Shown: positions 26,308 through 35,796, counted from the stretch's first letter. The stretch is DNA of 64,000 nucleotides from Herbaspirillum seropedicae (GCF_001040945.1 NZ_CP011930.1:3031019-3095018); one strand, 5' to 3'. The notes: generated by a model from the sequence alone, not told the origin. Numbers and translations: made by a program.

Positions 26308-26458
26308 TATCAGCCTCCTGGTCGGGTTGAACAATGGCGGTGCGCCCTGGGCGCTCCTTGAAGATGCGACTTGCGGTATGAAGTTTGGTTCACGCGCAGC
26401 GACTCGCTTCACCATAGCAGTTGCGCCAGGGGGATGCCAGCAGCGTTTGCTGCAGAGT

Positions 26459-27403
26459 TCAGTCAGCCTGGCGGCGCAGCCAGCTCAACAGTCCGGACAG
26501 GCTGCGGAAGTCGGCCAGGGAGCGGCACGACAGATGGGGATGGCGCTCGCGCAGCATACGCGAGAGCGCCGCGCCGGGGCCCAGTTCCAGGGCGACGGTC
26601 ACGCCGCGCTCCACGCAGGCGTCCATGCAGGCGGCCCACTGGATGGGCTCGGTCAGCTGGCGCAGCAGCAGCGCACAGGCCTGGTGCGCATCAGCGATGC
26701 CCTGGCCGCTGACGCCGGCCAGTAGCGCCGTCTTGGGGGCGTGCAAGGACAGCCCTTCCAGCGCTGCGGCAAAGGGCGTTACGGCGGCCTGCATCAGCGG
26801 CGTGTGCGAGGCCAGCCCCACGGGCAAGACCGTGGTTCGCGCACCGCGCCCGGCCAGCTCGGCAGCGACCGCCTCCAGGGCCGGGCTGGAACCACCGGCA
26901 ATGAGGGTATCGTCCCCGGTGACGATGGCTACATGCGCGCCATGCCGCAGCAGGCAATCCTGGGCGGCGGCCAGATCAATGCCGCCCAGCGCCATGAGAC
27001 CCTGCCCGGGCCGGGATCGCGCCGCCGCATCCATGGCCGCAGCACGCTGCGCCGCCAGCGCCACGGCCGCCACAGGATCGATCACCTCGGCCACCGCATA
27101 GGCCGACAGCTCGCCTACGCTATAGCCGGCCACCGCTACCGGCGGCCCGGCAATGGCGGCCAGGGGTTCGCGCAGGGCTTGCCAGGCGGCCAGTTGCGCG
27201 GCCACGATCAAGACCTGTGCATTGCCATTGGCGTACAGATGGGTGGGCTGCGAGAGCACCTGCGCCAACGGTGCATCCAGGTAGTCCGTCAAGGGAAGCT
27301 GGTCGAGGAAAGCGGCGGCCTGTTCATCTTCGCGCAGCAGGTCGAACAGGCCGGCATGCTGTGCGCCCTGACCCGGGCAGAGGATGGCCAGCCGCATGCT
27401 CAT
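26459..27403 (-). CDS. mdcH: Malonate decarboxylase subunit epsilon (malonyl-CoA:ACP acyltransferase)
   Basis: Charges the MdcC acyl carrier protein with malonyl groups. The 314-aa protein has the FabD-like fold: LCPGQGAQHAG near the N-terminus, the active-site serine in VAGYSVGELSAYAV, and the catalytic His region LASHTPLMQAAV. It is the last gene of the mdc operon. The ATG at 27403 overlaps the mdcB stop (ATGA); a second in-frame ATG two codons later is an alternative. No clear terminator follows in the 150 bases to the next gene. Confidence 0.93.
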   Translation of the reverse strand: MSMRLAILCPGQGAQHAGLFDLLREDEQAAAFLDQLPLTDYLDAPLAQVLSQPTHLYANGNAQVLIVAAQLAAWQALREPLAAIAGPPVAVAGYSVGELSAYAVAEVIDPVAAVALAAQRAAAMDAAARSRPGQGLMALGGIDLAAAQDCLLRHGAHVAIVTGDDTLIAGGSSPALEAVAAELAGRGARTTVLPVGLASHTPLMQAAVTPFAAALEGLSLHAPKTALLAGVSGQGIADAHQACALLLRQLTEPIQWAACMDACVERGVTVALELGPGAALSRMLRERHPHLSCRSLADFRSLSGLLSWLRRQAD

Positions 27404-28338
27404 GCGCCGCGCTCCAGCTCCAGCGCCATCGCCTGATGCACCAGGCAGGCCGCGGCCAGCAAGTCGGCCGCGCCGCCCGGCGAAAGCCGATGCGCCACGA
27501 AATCATGATGGCAGGCCAGCGCCTGCGTCCGCCATCCGGGCGCGCCGGTACCGCCAGCGGCGAGGAAGGCGGCGCTCTGCTGGCGCACGCGCTGCGCGCC
27601 CTCAGCGCCGCCGCGATGATAGACATTGGTATCGCTGATATGGGCCATCAAGGCGAACAGCGCGTCGATGCGCGCCTCGTGCGGTGCGCGCCCCTGCTCC
27701 AGCGTGGACTGCAACTGCGGCAGGGCTACCTCGAAGACCGCCGGAAAGCCCAGCGCGCCCTCTTCGCGCGCCCCGCCCACGGCATGCGCGAGCGCTACCG
27801 ACTGACCGTGGCTGCGCTGGCCGGCGCCGTGATCGAGATGGACGCCACTATGGCGCGCCAGCGCATCGCCCCACTGGATCAGCAGCGTGGCGCGGATGAC
27901 CTCGGCCTGCAAGGGCAGCTTGCGGCCACGGCAATAGGCCATGGCGGCGCACAGCATGCCCAGCGCGAAGATCGCACCGCGATGGGTGTTGACGCCGCCG
28001 GTGGCGCGCAGCATGCGGGCCTCGGCGGCAATGGCCAGCTTCTGCAGGTGATGGAAAGGGGCGCCCTTGAGGCCCGCAACGGCAATCTGGAAGAAATAGT
28101 GGCGCAGCGAAAAAAGGCTGCGCAGGAAGGTGCTGGCGTCCATGTCGTCATGGCTGCCGTTGTCGATCAGCGAGACCAGCCCCGGCTTGGGATACAGCAC
28201 CAGTTCCTGATGCAGGCTGCGCAGCGCCAGGCGCGCCAGCTGACGACAGAACTGCAGGTTCTGGCGCACGGCGCGGCGCTGTTGCAGAGGATGCAGCGGC
28301 GCCGCCAGCAGGGCGGGATGGGCCATCAGACGACGCAT
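27400..28338 (-). CDS. mdcB: Triphosphoribosyl-dephospho-CoA synthase MdcB
   Basis: Makes 2'-(5''-triphosphoribosyl)-3'-dephospho-CoA, precursor of the malonate decarboxylase prosthetic group, from ATP and dephospho-CoA. The 312-aa protein has the CitG/MdcB signature: LYPKPGLVSLIDNGSHDDMD, TGGVNTHRGAIFALGMLCAA, and the His/Asp-rich remainder. The ATG at 28338 (MRRLMAHP) overlaps the end of mdcG by 13 bases and has AGGGAAGGG upstream. A longer frame would add a Gly-rich out-of-family leader. Confidence 0.93.
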   Translation of the reverse strand: MRRLMAHPALLAAPLHPLQQRRAVRQNLQFCRQLARLALRSLHQELVLYPKPGLVSLIDNGSHDDMDASTFLRSLFSLRHYFFQIAVAGLKGAPFHHLQKLAIAAEARMLRATGGVNTHRGAIFALGMLCAAMAYCRGRKLPLQAEVIRATLLIQWGDALARHSGVHLDHGAGQRSHGQSVALAHAVGGAREEGALGFPAVFEVALPQLQSTLEQGRAPHEARIDALFALMAHISDTNVYHRGGAEGAQRVRQQSAAFLAAGGTGAPGWRTQALACHHDFVAHRLSPGGAADLLAAACLVHQAMALELERGA

Positions 28339-29039
28339 GCCTGCCCTTCCCTGGCGGCCAAGGCAGCCAGGAGTTGCGCCACCGGTTCCAGCGCCACAGC
28401 CGCAGGCCGCTTGACCATCACCCTGGCGTCGCTCTTCGTCTCCTTGCGCATCACCTGTTGCCATTCCTTCCACGACACCGCTGCGCCATCCGGGAAGACG
28501 ATCTCGCCATCCAGCGGCAGCATGGCCGCCTGCCGCGCCAGCAGCTGCAGCCCCTGCGCCAGTTGCGCCTGGCTGTCCGGCGCGAACAGCAGGTCGATAT
28601 CGGAACTGCTGCGCACGTAGGCCTGGGCGGTGATGGCCTGCCAGGACAGCGAACCGAACACCGCCAAGGCAATGCCCGCCGCCTGCATCTGCTGCTGCAG
28701 CGCCTCCATGCCCGCCTGCCAGCCCTGTGGCAGACCGTGCAGTCGCGCCGCCGCAATATCGCGCAACAGATAGGGAGCATGGCTGGCCGCTACCTCGGCG
28801 CGTTGCACGCGCAAGGCCAGGCGCGGCTTGTTGCCCTGCGCATCGGGCGGCAAGGCGATGCCGGCGCAGAGTTCGTCGGCACCGGCATCAGCCTCGGCGC
28901 GGCGCACCACGACCGGCCAGCGCATCTGCCGCCAGCGCGCCAGCACCGCCTGCTCGCGGCTGTCCTGGGACTGCGTCTGCAAGCGCGTCCAGGCGGCCTC
29001 GGTGAGCCAGAGCAGATGATGACGTGGCGCCGGCGTCAT
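28326..29039 (-). CDS. mdcG: Malonate decarboxylase holo-ACP synthase (phosphoribosyl-dephospho-CoA transferase) MdcG
   Basis: Transfers the MdcB product to a serine of MdcC. The 237-aa protein has the nucleotidyltransferase-like motif VFGSLSWQAIT...SSSDIDLLF, with the GS and DxD residues expected for this family. The ATG at 29039 is five bases after the mdcE stop. Together with mdcB it forms the cofactor maturation pair of the operon. Confidence 0.92.
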   Translation of the reverse strand: MTPAPRHHLLWLTEAAWTRLQTQSQDSREQAVLARWRQMRWPVVVRRAEADAGADELCAGIALPPDAQGNKPRLALRVQRAEVAASHAPYLLRDIAAARLHGLPQGWQAGMEALQQQMQAAGIALAVFGSLSWQAITAQAYVRSSSDIDLLFAPDSQAQLAQGLQLLARQAAMLPLDGEIVFPDGAAVSWKEWQQVMRKETKSDARVMVKRPAAVALEPVAQLLAALAAREGQACVV

Positions 29040-29044
29040 CGCGT

Positions 29045-29785
29045 TCACCCGTTCAAGGGTGCATCGTGGGCCACGGCGTCGATCACGCGCTGCGCCCATT
29101 GACGCCCGCCGCGCGCACGACCCAGCGCGGCCCGCACATCGGCATTGTCCGCGCTCGCCAGCGCCTGGCGCATGGCCTGGGCCAGGTCGCCGCTCCAGAT
29201 CTCGGCCACGCCGCCCATGCGCAGGTAGTTTTCCGGACCCGGCGCGAAGACCGGGTTGCTCTTGGCCAGTTCGGTGAGGCGTTCTTCGGGCACCTTGGTG
29301 ATGCGCGCCATCGCCGGCAGGCCCATGACGCGAATGGTGGCGTCGGGCAAGGCGTAGCAGGCGTCGGCAATCAGGCCGCTGGTGATGAAGCCGCCCGACA
29401 AGGCCTGGTCATAGACCAGGCCAATGACGCGATGGCCCTGGCGGCGCGCCAGTTCAACACACTTGCCCAGGTGCGCCATGTAGCTGTTGATGCCGAGCAT
29501 TTCATCGCGGTGGCGCAGGCGCTGGCCTTGCGTATCGACCAGGATGACGATGGCGCGGCCCGGATGGTTGCGCACGGTGTCCAGGATGGCGGTGGCCTGC
29601 GCCAGCGCAATCTCGATGCCGATGGGCGTGTGGCCGGTGGTGCCGACCACGGTGACGGTGTGGCCATCGACCTGGGCGGTACCGGAAAGGAAATGCTCTG
29701 ATTCAGTGATCTGGTGGCCCTGCGGGAACAAGGTCTGCGCCAATGCGCGCCAGTCCACCTGGCCGGGAGTCGGGGTTGCGGTCAT
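29045..29785 (-). CDS. mdcE: Biotin-independent malonate decarboxylase subunit gamma
   Basis: One half of the carboxyltransferase-like decarboxylase core that removes CO2 from malonyl-ACP. The 246-aa protein has a crotonase-like fold with GHTPIGIEIALAQATAILD and the oxyanion-region motif YDQALSGGFITSGLIADACY. It pairs with MdcD, 10 bases upstream. Length and order are standard for the Acinetobacter-type operon. Confidence 0.94.
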   Translation of the reverse strand: MTATPTPGQVDWRALAQTLFPQGHQITESEHFLSGTAQVDGHTVTVVGTTGHTPIGIEIALAQATAILDTVRNHPGRAIVILVDTQGQRLRHRDEMLGINSYMAHLGKCVELARRQGHRVIGLVYDQALSGGFITSGLIADACYALPDATIRVMGLPAMARITKVPEERLTELAKSNPVFAPGPENYLRMGGVAEIWSGDLAQAMRQALASADNADVRAALGRARGGRQWAQRVIDAVAHDAPLNG

Positions 29786-29795
29786 GGCTGTCCTC

Positions 29796-30692
29796 TCAGG
29801 CGGGCGATGTGATGCGATGGGCCTGGGCCATTGCCGTGAAGGCGTCGGCCTCCAGCATCGGCACGCTGTCCGGACGGGGCACGCCCAGTTCGGCCCAGAT
29901 ATCCATGGGGTCGTCGGCCAGGCCGAAGGTGGCGATGCGACGGCGCAGCATTTCCTGTTCGGCTTCCAGCGCGGCCAGCGTCAGTTGCGGCGCGCTCACC
30001 TGCGCCAGCGCCGCGATGGCGGCGGCCCGGAAGGCTGCTGTATCGTCGCTGACCAGTTGCTGGCAATCGCCGATCAGGTAGCGGTGCTTGCCACCGGTGG
30101 TGCGCCAGACCAGGGCGCGGTCGCGCGAGTCGAATTCTTCCACGCCATTGGCGGTCTCGATCACTTCGGGGCCGGACATGGCCAGCCGCCCTTCCTCGGA
30201 CATGATCACGGTATTGGCGCAGCGCGCCACGATGCCCATGCCGCCGAAGCAGCCATTGGCGCCGCCCACCAGCACGATCACGGGAATGCCGGCAGCCCGT
30301 GTTTCCAGCACGGCGCGCATGACTTCGGAGACGGCGATGAGGCCGGCATTGGCTTCATGCAGGCGCACGCCGCCGGTTTCCAGCAGCAGGATCACGCCGG
30401 CCGCCTGTTTGACCACGGCGCGCCTGAGCAGCCCCACCAGCTTGGCCCCATGCACCTCGCCCACGGCTCCGCCCATGAAGCCGCCCTCTTGCGCGGCGGC
30501 CATCACGGCCTGGCCATCGAGCCGGCCTGCGCCGATGATGACGCCGTCATCGAAGGACACCGGCGCATCCAGCTGGCCCAGGTGCGGACTGACCACACGC
30601 TGGGCCGGCGGCAACAGTTCCTCGAAGCTGCCGGCGTCCAGCACGGCCAGGATGCGCTCGCGCGCCGTGGCTTCCAGATAGCTCGCGCTCAT
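29796..30692 (-). CDS. mdcD: Biotin-independent malonate decarboxylase subunit beta
   Basis: Partner of MdcE in the malonyl-ACP decarboxylase. The 298-aa sequence contains the carboxyltransferase segments AAQEGGFMGGAVGEVHGAKL, LLLETGGVRLHEANAGLIAV and VGGANGCFGGMGIVARCAN. The ATG overlaps the mdcC stop as ATGA. Confidence 0.95.
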   Translation of the reverse strand: MSASYLEATARERILAVLDAGSFEELLPPAQRVVSPHLGQLDAPVSFDDGVIIGAGRLDGQAVMAAAQEGGFMGGAVGEVHGAKLVGLLRRAVVKQAAGVILLLETGGVRLHEANAGLIAVSEVMRAVLETRAAGIPVIVLVGGANGCFGGMGIVARCANTVIMSEEGRLAMSGPEVIETANGVEEFDSRDRALVWRTTGGKHRYLIGDCQQLVSDDTAAFRAAAIAALAQVSAPQLTLAALEAEQEMLRRRIATFGLADDPMDIWAELGVPRPDSVPMLEADAFTAMAQAHRITSPA

Positions 30693-31003
30693 TGGCCCTC
30701 CTCCACCATGGCTTCCACGGCCTGGTCCAGGCGCAGGCTGACCACGGCAGGCGTGGCGCCCATGTCGTTGATGGAGATGCGGGCATCGGCCAGTTGCCAG
30801 CGCTGCTGGAAGTCGCGCATCACGGCTTCCCAGATGGCGCCGAAACCGCGTGCCGCTGTCTTCACCTCGATGGCGCAGGCGCCGTCCAAGGCCGCATTCT
30901 CGATCAGCACTTCCAGGTTGCCGGAGCTGACCACGCCGACCAGTTCAGGCGCGGCCTTGAGGCGGCGCTGGCCGTGCTCGAAGCGAAAAGTCAAAGTTTC
31001 CAT
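30689..31003 (-). CDS. mdcC: Malonate decarboxylase acyl carrier protein (subunit delta)
   Basis: A 104-aa carrier protein that holds malonate as a thioester on a phosphoribosyl-dephospho-CoA arm. The attachment serine is in VVSSGNLEVLIEN, around residue 27, as in other MdcC proteins. The ATG at 31003 (METLTFRFEHG) is the only start giving the family N-terminus; an upstream frame of over 90 residues is read from inside mdcA in the wrong frame. It is followed by mdcD with a 4-base overlap. Confidence 0.94.
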   Translation of the reverse strand: METLTFRFEHGQRRLKAAPELVGVVSSGNLEVLIENAALDGACAIEVKTAARGFGAIWEAVMRDFQQRWQLADARISINDMGATPAVVSLRLDQAVEAMVEEGQ

Positions 31004-31038
31004 ATCGTCGCTTTCATTGCGATGTCGTTGCGGATTGC

Positions 31039-32706
31039 TTACCAGTTGCGGAAGCGCTTGGGCGGGTTGTACAGCCCGCCGGAGGCCCGCACCAGGTCCT
31101 TCATGTTCTTGGCCGCCAGCAGGTCGCGGGTGGCCATGCGCTTGTCGATGCCCAGGTCTTCGGCGCGGCGGATGATGCCACGGTCGCGCAGGTTTTCCAC
31201 CATGCGACGGTCGCGACCCATGCCCACCGCCGTATAACCGGCCACGCCACGGATGGCTTGCTCGCGCTCTTCTTCGGTACGGCACAGCAGCAGGTTGGCG
31301 ATGCCCTCTTCGGTGAGGATGTGGGTGACATCGTCGCCATAGATCATCACCGGCGGAATCGGCATCTTGGCCTGTTCGCCCAGTTGCCAGGCATCGAGTC
31401 TTTCGACGAAGGCCGGCTGCATGTGCTCGCGGAAGGTCTCCACCGTCTGCACCACCAGTTTCTGCCCACGCGGGATGGTATGACGCCCTGCCCTGGCCTG
31501 CTGGCCGGCCTTGAGCCAGGCCTCGCTGGCATGGCGGCGTCCGCGGGCGTCCGCCCCCATGTTGGGCGCGCCGCCGAACCCGGCGATGCGGCCCAGCGTG
31601 GCCGTGGAGGAATTGCCCTGCAAGTCGATCTGCAGGGTCGAGCCGATGAACATGTCGCAGCCATAGTGGCCGGCGGTCTGCGAGAAAGCACGGTTGCTGC
31701 GCATGGAGCCATCGGGGCCGACGAAGAAGATGTCCGGCCGGGCGCGGATATAGTCTTCCATGCCCAGTTCGGAACCAAAGGAATGCACCGATTCCACAAA
31801 CCCGGCTTCGATGGCGGGAATCAAGGCCGGATGCGGGTTGAGCGCCCAGTGCTTGCAGATCTTGCCGCGCAGGCCGAGCGATTCGGCATAGGTCGGCAGG
31901 ATCAGCTCGATGGCGGCGGTATCGAAACCGATGCCGTGGTTCAGGCGCTGCACCCCGTATTCGGCATAGATGCCCTTGATGGCCATCATCGCCATGAGCA
32001 CCTGGATTTCGGAGATCTGCGCCGGGTCGCGGGTGAACAGCGGTTCGATGTAATGCGGGGTGGGCGCCTTGATGGCAAAGCCCACCCAGTCAGCCGGGAT
32101 GTCCACGCGCGGCAGTTCATCGACGATCTCGTTGACCTGGGCAATCACGATGCCGCTGGAGAAGGCCGTGGCTTCGGCAATGGCGGGCGTATCTTCGGTG
32201 TTGGGGCCGGTGTAGAGGTTGCCGTGGCGGTCGGCGGCCTGGGCGGCCACCAGCGCCACGCGCGGGGTCAGGTCGACGAAGTAGCGCCCGAACAATTCCA
32301 GGTAGGTATGGATGGCGCCGATGTTGAGCTTGCCGGCCGAGGCCAGCTTGGCCAAGCGGCCGGCCTGGGGACCGGAGAAGGAAAAGTCCAGCCGGTCGGC
32401 AATGCCCTTCTCGAACACGTCCAGATGTTCCGGCAGGGCCAGCACCGAGAACAGCATGTGCAAGCCATTGACCCGTGCCGGGTCGAGCGCCGCCAGTCCC
32501 TTGGCCAGGAAATCGGCCTGCTTCTGGTTGTTGCCCTCGACGCAGACCCGGTCGCCGTTTTCCAGCACCGCATAGAGCAGGTCCGCCAGTTTGTCGGCAG
32601 GCGCGATCTTGCCCTGCAACTGGCTGCCCAATACGGCGGTGGCGCGCGCCAGCCGCTGTTCACGGTTCTTCTGGCGCGCATTCCACACGCGTTCGCTGCT
32701 ACTCAT
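31039..32706 (-). CDS. mdcA: Malonate decarboxylase subunit alpha (ACP transferase)
   Basis: Exchanges acetyl for malonyl on the carrier protein, starting the catalytic cycle. The 555-aa length and the CoA-transferase-like fold (ALVAAQAADRHGNLYTGPN, MFIGSTLQIDLQGNSSTATL, AGFGGAPNMGADARGRRHAS) are characteristic of MdcA. The stop of dctM is immediately adjacent to its ATG, so transporter and enzyme genes are one transcription unit. Confidence 0.96.
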   Translation of the reverse strand: MSSSERVWNARQKNREQRLARATAVLGSQLQGKIAPADKLADLLYAVLENGDRVCVEGNNQKQADFLAKGLAALDPARVNGLHMLFSVLALPEHLDVFEKGIADRLDFSFSGPQAGRLAKLASAGKLNIGAIHTYLELFGRYFVDLTPRVALVAAQAADRHGNLYTGPNTEDTPAIAEATAFSSGIVIAQVNEIVDELPRVDIPADWVGFAIKAPTPHYIEPLFTRDPAQISEIQVLMAMMAIKGIYAEYGVQRLNHGIGFDTAAIELILPTYAESLGLRGKICKHWALNPHPALIPAIEAGFVESVHSFGSELGMEDYIRARPDIFFVGPDGSMRSNRAFSQTAGHYGCDMFIGSTLQIDLQGNSSTATLGRIAGFGGAPNMGADARGRRHASEAWLKAGQQARAGRHTIPRGQKLVVQTVETFREHMQPAFVERLDAWQLGEQAKMPIPPVMIYGDDVTHILTEEGIANLLLCRTEEEREQAIRGVAGYTAVGMGRDRRMVENLRDRGIIRRAEDLGIDKRMATRDLLAAKNMKDLVRASGGLYNPPKRFRNW

Positions 32707-34056
32707 TTACTTGGCTCCCATCAACAGATCAGGCAATAAGGTCGCGATGCCGGGGAACATGCACAGGAGCAGGACCGCCAGGAACATCAGCGCCAGGAAA
32801 GGAATCGTCCCCTTGATGACATCGCCCAGTGCGATATCGGGGGCGATGTTCTTGATCACGAACAGGTTCAGTCCCACCGGCGGATGGATCAGCCCCATCT
32901 CCATGACCACGGTCATGACGATGCCGAACCAGATCAGGTCGAAGCCTGCGGCCTTGAGTGGCGGCAGGATGATGGGCGCGGTCATGAGGATGATCGACAC
33001 CGGCGGCAGGAAGAAGCCCAGCACGATCACCATGCCCAGGATCACCGCCAGCAGCAGCCATTTCGACAGGTGCAGGTCGACCACCCACTGCGCCGCCGAC
33101 TGGCTGATGTGCAGGTAGCTCATCACATAGGAATACAGCAGCGACATGCCGATGATCAACAGCAGCATGCCTGATTCCTTGATGGTGGAACTGAGGAAGG
33201 GCGCGATCTCACGCGGCTTGTAGATGCGATAGACCACCGCGATCAAGACCAGCGCCAGCAACGCGCCCAGGCCGGCGGTCTCGGACGGCGTGGCCAGGCC
33301 GCCATAGAGCGCCACCATCACGCCGATCAGGAGGATCAGGAAAGGCAGCACGCGGGGCAGCATTTCCACCTTCTGCGCCAGCGTGAAATGCTCGTCATCC
33401 AGATAGGCCGACTTGGCGCCGCCGGCGCTATAGACCGCATGCGCCAGCCTGTATTCCTTGCGGGCGCGGTAGACGGCATAGCCGGCAAACAGGAGCACCA
33501 GCAGCACGCCCGGCCCGATGCCGGCCAGGAACAGGCGGCCCAGCGACTGCTCGGCCGCCACCGCATACAGGATCATGGTGATCGAGGGCGGCAGCAAAAT
33601 GCCAAGGGTACCGCCGGCAGCGATGATGCCGGCGGCAAACCCGGGCGAGTAGCCTCGTCGGCGCATCTCCGGAATGCCCGCCGAACCGATGGCCGAGCAG
33701 GTCGCCGGCGACGAGCCGGCCATGGCCGCAAACAGCGCGCAGGCAAACACGTTGGCAATGCCCAGCCCGCCCGGCACCTTGTTCAACCAGGCGTGGATGG
33801 CCGAATACAAGTCCTTGCCCGCAGGGGATTTGCCGATGGCCGCCCCCTTGAGGATGAACAGCGGAATGGACAGCAGCGTGATGGAAGCGATTTCTTCGTA
33901 GACGTTCTGCGTGATGGTGTCCAGCGACGATTCCGGCATGAAGAAATACATGAAGCCGGTCGCCACCACGCCCAGCGCGAAAGCGATCGGCATCCCCGAA
34001 CACATCACCACGATGGTGACCACGCCATAGAGCACACCCAGGGTCAGCGGACTCAT
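32707..34056 (-). CDS. dctM: TRAP transporter large permease DctM (malonate importer)
   Basis: A 449-aa integral membrane protein with about twelve hydrophobic helices. It has TRAP-M family segments such as LFAAMAGSSPATCSAIGSAG, GYSPGFAAGIIAAGGTLGIL and PPSITMILYA. It should form the ion-driven channel with DctQ. The ATG at 34056 has GGGAGGTG upstream and overlaps the dctQ stop by four bases; a longer frame into dctQ is rejected. The position upstream of mdcA makes malonate the likely substrate, as for the known MatPQM system. Confidence 0.95.
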   Translation of the reverse strand: MSPLTLGVLYGVVTIVVMCSGMPIAFALGVVATGFMYFFMPESSLDTITQNVYEEIASITLLSIPLFILKGAAIGKSPAGKDLYSAIHAWLNKVPGGLGIANVFACALFAAMAGSSPATCSAIGSAGIPEMRRRGYSPGFAAGIIAAGGTLGILLPPSITMILYAVAAEQSLGRLFLAGIGPGVLLVLLFAGYAVYRARKEYRLAHAVYSAGGAKSAYLDDEHFTLAQKVEMLPRVLPFLILLIGVMVALYGGLATPSETAGLGALLALVLIAVVYRIYKPREIAPFLSSTIKESGMLLLIIGMSLLYSYVMSYLHISQSAAQWVVDLHLSKWLLLAVILGMVIVLGFFLPPVSIILMTAPIILPPLKAAGFDLIWFGIVMTVVMEMGLIHPPVGLNLFVIKNIAPDIALGDVIKGTIPFLALMFLAVLLLCMFPGIATLLPDLLMGAK

Positions 34057-34631
34057 TGCGCACCTCCCGCCGGCGTTGCGGGTACGGTGCCGGTGATGCG
34101 CACCAGCACCTGCACCAGCAATTGCAGCGTGAGCATGGTCATGCCCAGCGCCATCAGCGAATACGGGATCCACAGCGGCGGCGCGAAGGTCGAGGAAGTG
34201 GTCTGTCCTTCCACCCAGGCTTCATGGAACAGCGCCCACGATTTCCAGGTGAAGAAGGCGCAGAAGAGCAAGGACACCACATCCACGATGAACATGCGCA
34301 CCCGGTTGGCCAGCGGCGAGAGCATGCCCGCCAGCGCCTCGATACCGATATGACCGCGCAGCGACTGCACATAGGCCGAGCACAGGAAGATCACGCCCAC
34401 CAGCATGAACACCGAGGCTTCATCCTGCCAGTCGGTGGGCTGATGGAAGAAGTAACGCACCACCACCGAATAGGTGAGGATGCAGGATGTGACCAGGAGC
34501 GCAATCATGCCCAGGAACACGGCCACCCGATGGTAGCCCCGCAGGAAGGCCCCCAGCCAGGCCACTGGGGCGCTGGCCGGCACTTCGGGGCGCGTCGCTG
34601 CCGCGCCGGGCATCTCGAAGCCATGACTCAT
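34053..34631 (-). CDS. dctQ: TRAP transporter small permease DctQ
   Basis: A 192-aa membrane protein with four helices (VAVFLGMIALLVTSCILTYS, ASVFMLVGVIFLCSAYVQSL, FIVDVVSLLFCAFFTWKSW, PYSLMALGMTMLTLQLLVQV) and the DctQ-type motif between helices 2 and 3. The first about 35 residues are an Ala/Pro-rich cytoplasmic leader. Overlaps dctP (ATGA) and dctM (ATGA) at its two ends. Confidence 0.93.
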   Translation of the reverse strand: MSHGFEMPGAAATRPEVPASAPVAWLGAFLRGYHRVAVFLGMIALLVTSCILTYSVVVRYFFHQPTDWQDEASVFMLVGVIFLCSAYVQSLRGHIGIEALAGMLSPLANRVRMFIVDVVSLLFCAFFTWKSWALFHEAWVEGQTTSSTFAPPLWIPYSLMALGMTMLTLQLLVQVLVRITGTVPATPAGGAQ

Positions 34632-35650
34632 AAGGTCTTCTCCGCCAGGGCCAGCAGCTTGGCGCAATTGGCGTTGCGCGCCGCGAAGTCCTTCCAGGCG
34701 GTGTTGCGGGCGATGTCCTGCCACTTCTTGACGACCTCGGCATTCAGGTCCACCACCTTGGCGCCGGCCTTCTGGTAGACCTGGGCCACGGCGATGTCAT
34801 CGGCCTGGGCGGCCTTGGTGGCGAACTGTTCCATCTCGGCGCCCACGGCCATGATGACGGACTGCTGGTCCTTGGGCAGGCGCTCGAAGACGGCCTTGGA
34901 GATCATCAGCGGTTCGAACATGTACCAGTAGGCCTTGTCGCGCCCCGTGGTGAGGGCCTTGGCGACTTCTTCCAGGCGGAAGGACATGAAGGAAGTCGAC
35001 GAGGTCATCGCCGCATCCATCGCGCCAGTCTGCATGGCGGCGTAGATTTCATTGGAGGGCAGCGTGACCACGGCGGCGCCCGCTTCCTTCAAGATCAGGT
35101 CCATCTCGCGCGAGCCGCCGCGCACCTTCATGCCCTTGGCGTCAGACGGATCGACGATGGGCTTGCCGCGCGAGGCCACGCCGCCGGCCTGCCAGATCCA
35201 GCTGACGATGATCACGCCCTTCTCGGCCAGTACGCGGGCCAGCTCCTTGCCGACTTCGGCATTCTTCCAGGCCGCGCCTTGCTGGTAGGACGTCACCAGG
35301 CCGGGCATGAGGCCGATATTGGTTTCGGGCACTTCGCCGCCGGCGTAGTTCAGCGGCACCAGCGACATGTCCAGCGCGCCCTTGCGCATGGCCGAGAACT
35401 GGGCATTGGTCTTCATCAGGGATGAACCGGGGTAGATCTCGAACTTCAAGGCGCCCTTGGTGCGTTCGCTGACCTGCTGGGCAAACATGCGCACCAGGCG
35501 GTCGCGGAAGTCGCCTTCTGTCAGGGTGCCGCCGGGGAACTGGTGCGAAATCTTCAGGCTGGCCGTTTGCGCCCAGACCGAGGGAACGGCGCTGGCCAAT
35601 GGGGCTGCTGCGAGGGTGCCAAGAAACTGACGACGGGTGAATGCGCTCAT
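34628..35650 (-). CDS. dctP: TRAP transporter substrate-binding protein DctP
   Basis: A 340-aa periplasmic binding protein. The N-terminus (MSAFTRRQFLGTLAAAPLAS) has a twin-arginine motif and hydrophobic core, so export may use Tat. DctP-family segments include KISHQFPGG and AGGVASRGKPIVDPSDAKGM, with the conserved substrate-clamping Arg region. The ATG is preceded by TGGAGGAGA. It is the first gene of the dctPQM-mdc operon, with the operator-like site 50-65 bases upstream. Confidence 0.94.
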   Translation of the reverse strand: MSAFTRRQFLGTLAAAPLASAVPSVWAQTASLKISHQFPGGTLTEGDFRDRLVRMFAQQVSERTKGALKFEIYPGSSLMKTNAQFSAMRKGALDMSLVPLNYAGGEVPETNIGLMPGLVTSYQQGAAWKNAEVGKELARVLAEKGVIIVSWIWQAGGVASRGKPIVDPSDAKGMKVRGGSREMDLILKEAGAAVVTLPSNEIYAAMQTGAMDAAMTSSTSFMSFRLEEVAKALTTGRDKAYWYMFEPLMISKAVFERLPKDQQSVIMAVGAEMEQFATKAAQADDIAVAQVYQKAGAKVVDLNAEVVKKWQDIARNTAWKDFAARNANCAKLLALAEKTL

Positions 35651-35701
35651 GCTGGTATCTCCTCCAGGATTGATGGGACTGCGTGTGTTTTTATGCTCTC
35701 A

Positions 35702-35740
35702 TCGTGTATACAATTTCATAGGAAACGCATACATTGTCAA
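35702..35740. promoter_or_regulatory. Promoter/operator of the dct-mdc operon, MatR/MdcY-like site
   Basis: TCGTGTATACAATT (35702-35715) centres on a GTATAC palindrome. As recalled, published operators are ATTGTATACAAT for MdcY and TCTTGTA/TACACGA for MatR; this site matches 10 of 12 and, inverted, 12 of 14 positions. A weaker half-match ATACATTGT lies at about 35730-35738. On the minus strand TTGACA (35740-35735) is a likely -35 for dctP, so the operator would cover the -10/start region and act as a repressor site. Confidence 0.65.
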
Positions 35741-35796
35741 GCATAAATCCCGTGGAGGCCCTTTCTTTTACAATGCTGACTTTAGAGGCAAACGCC

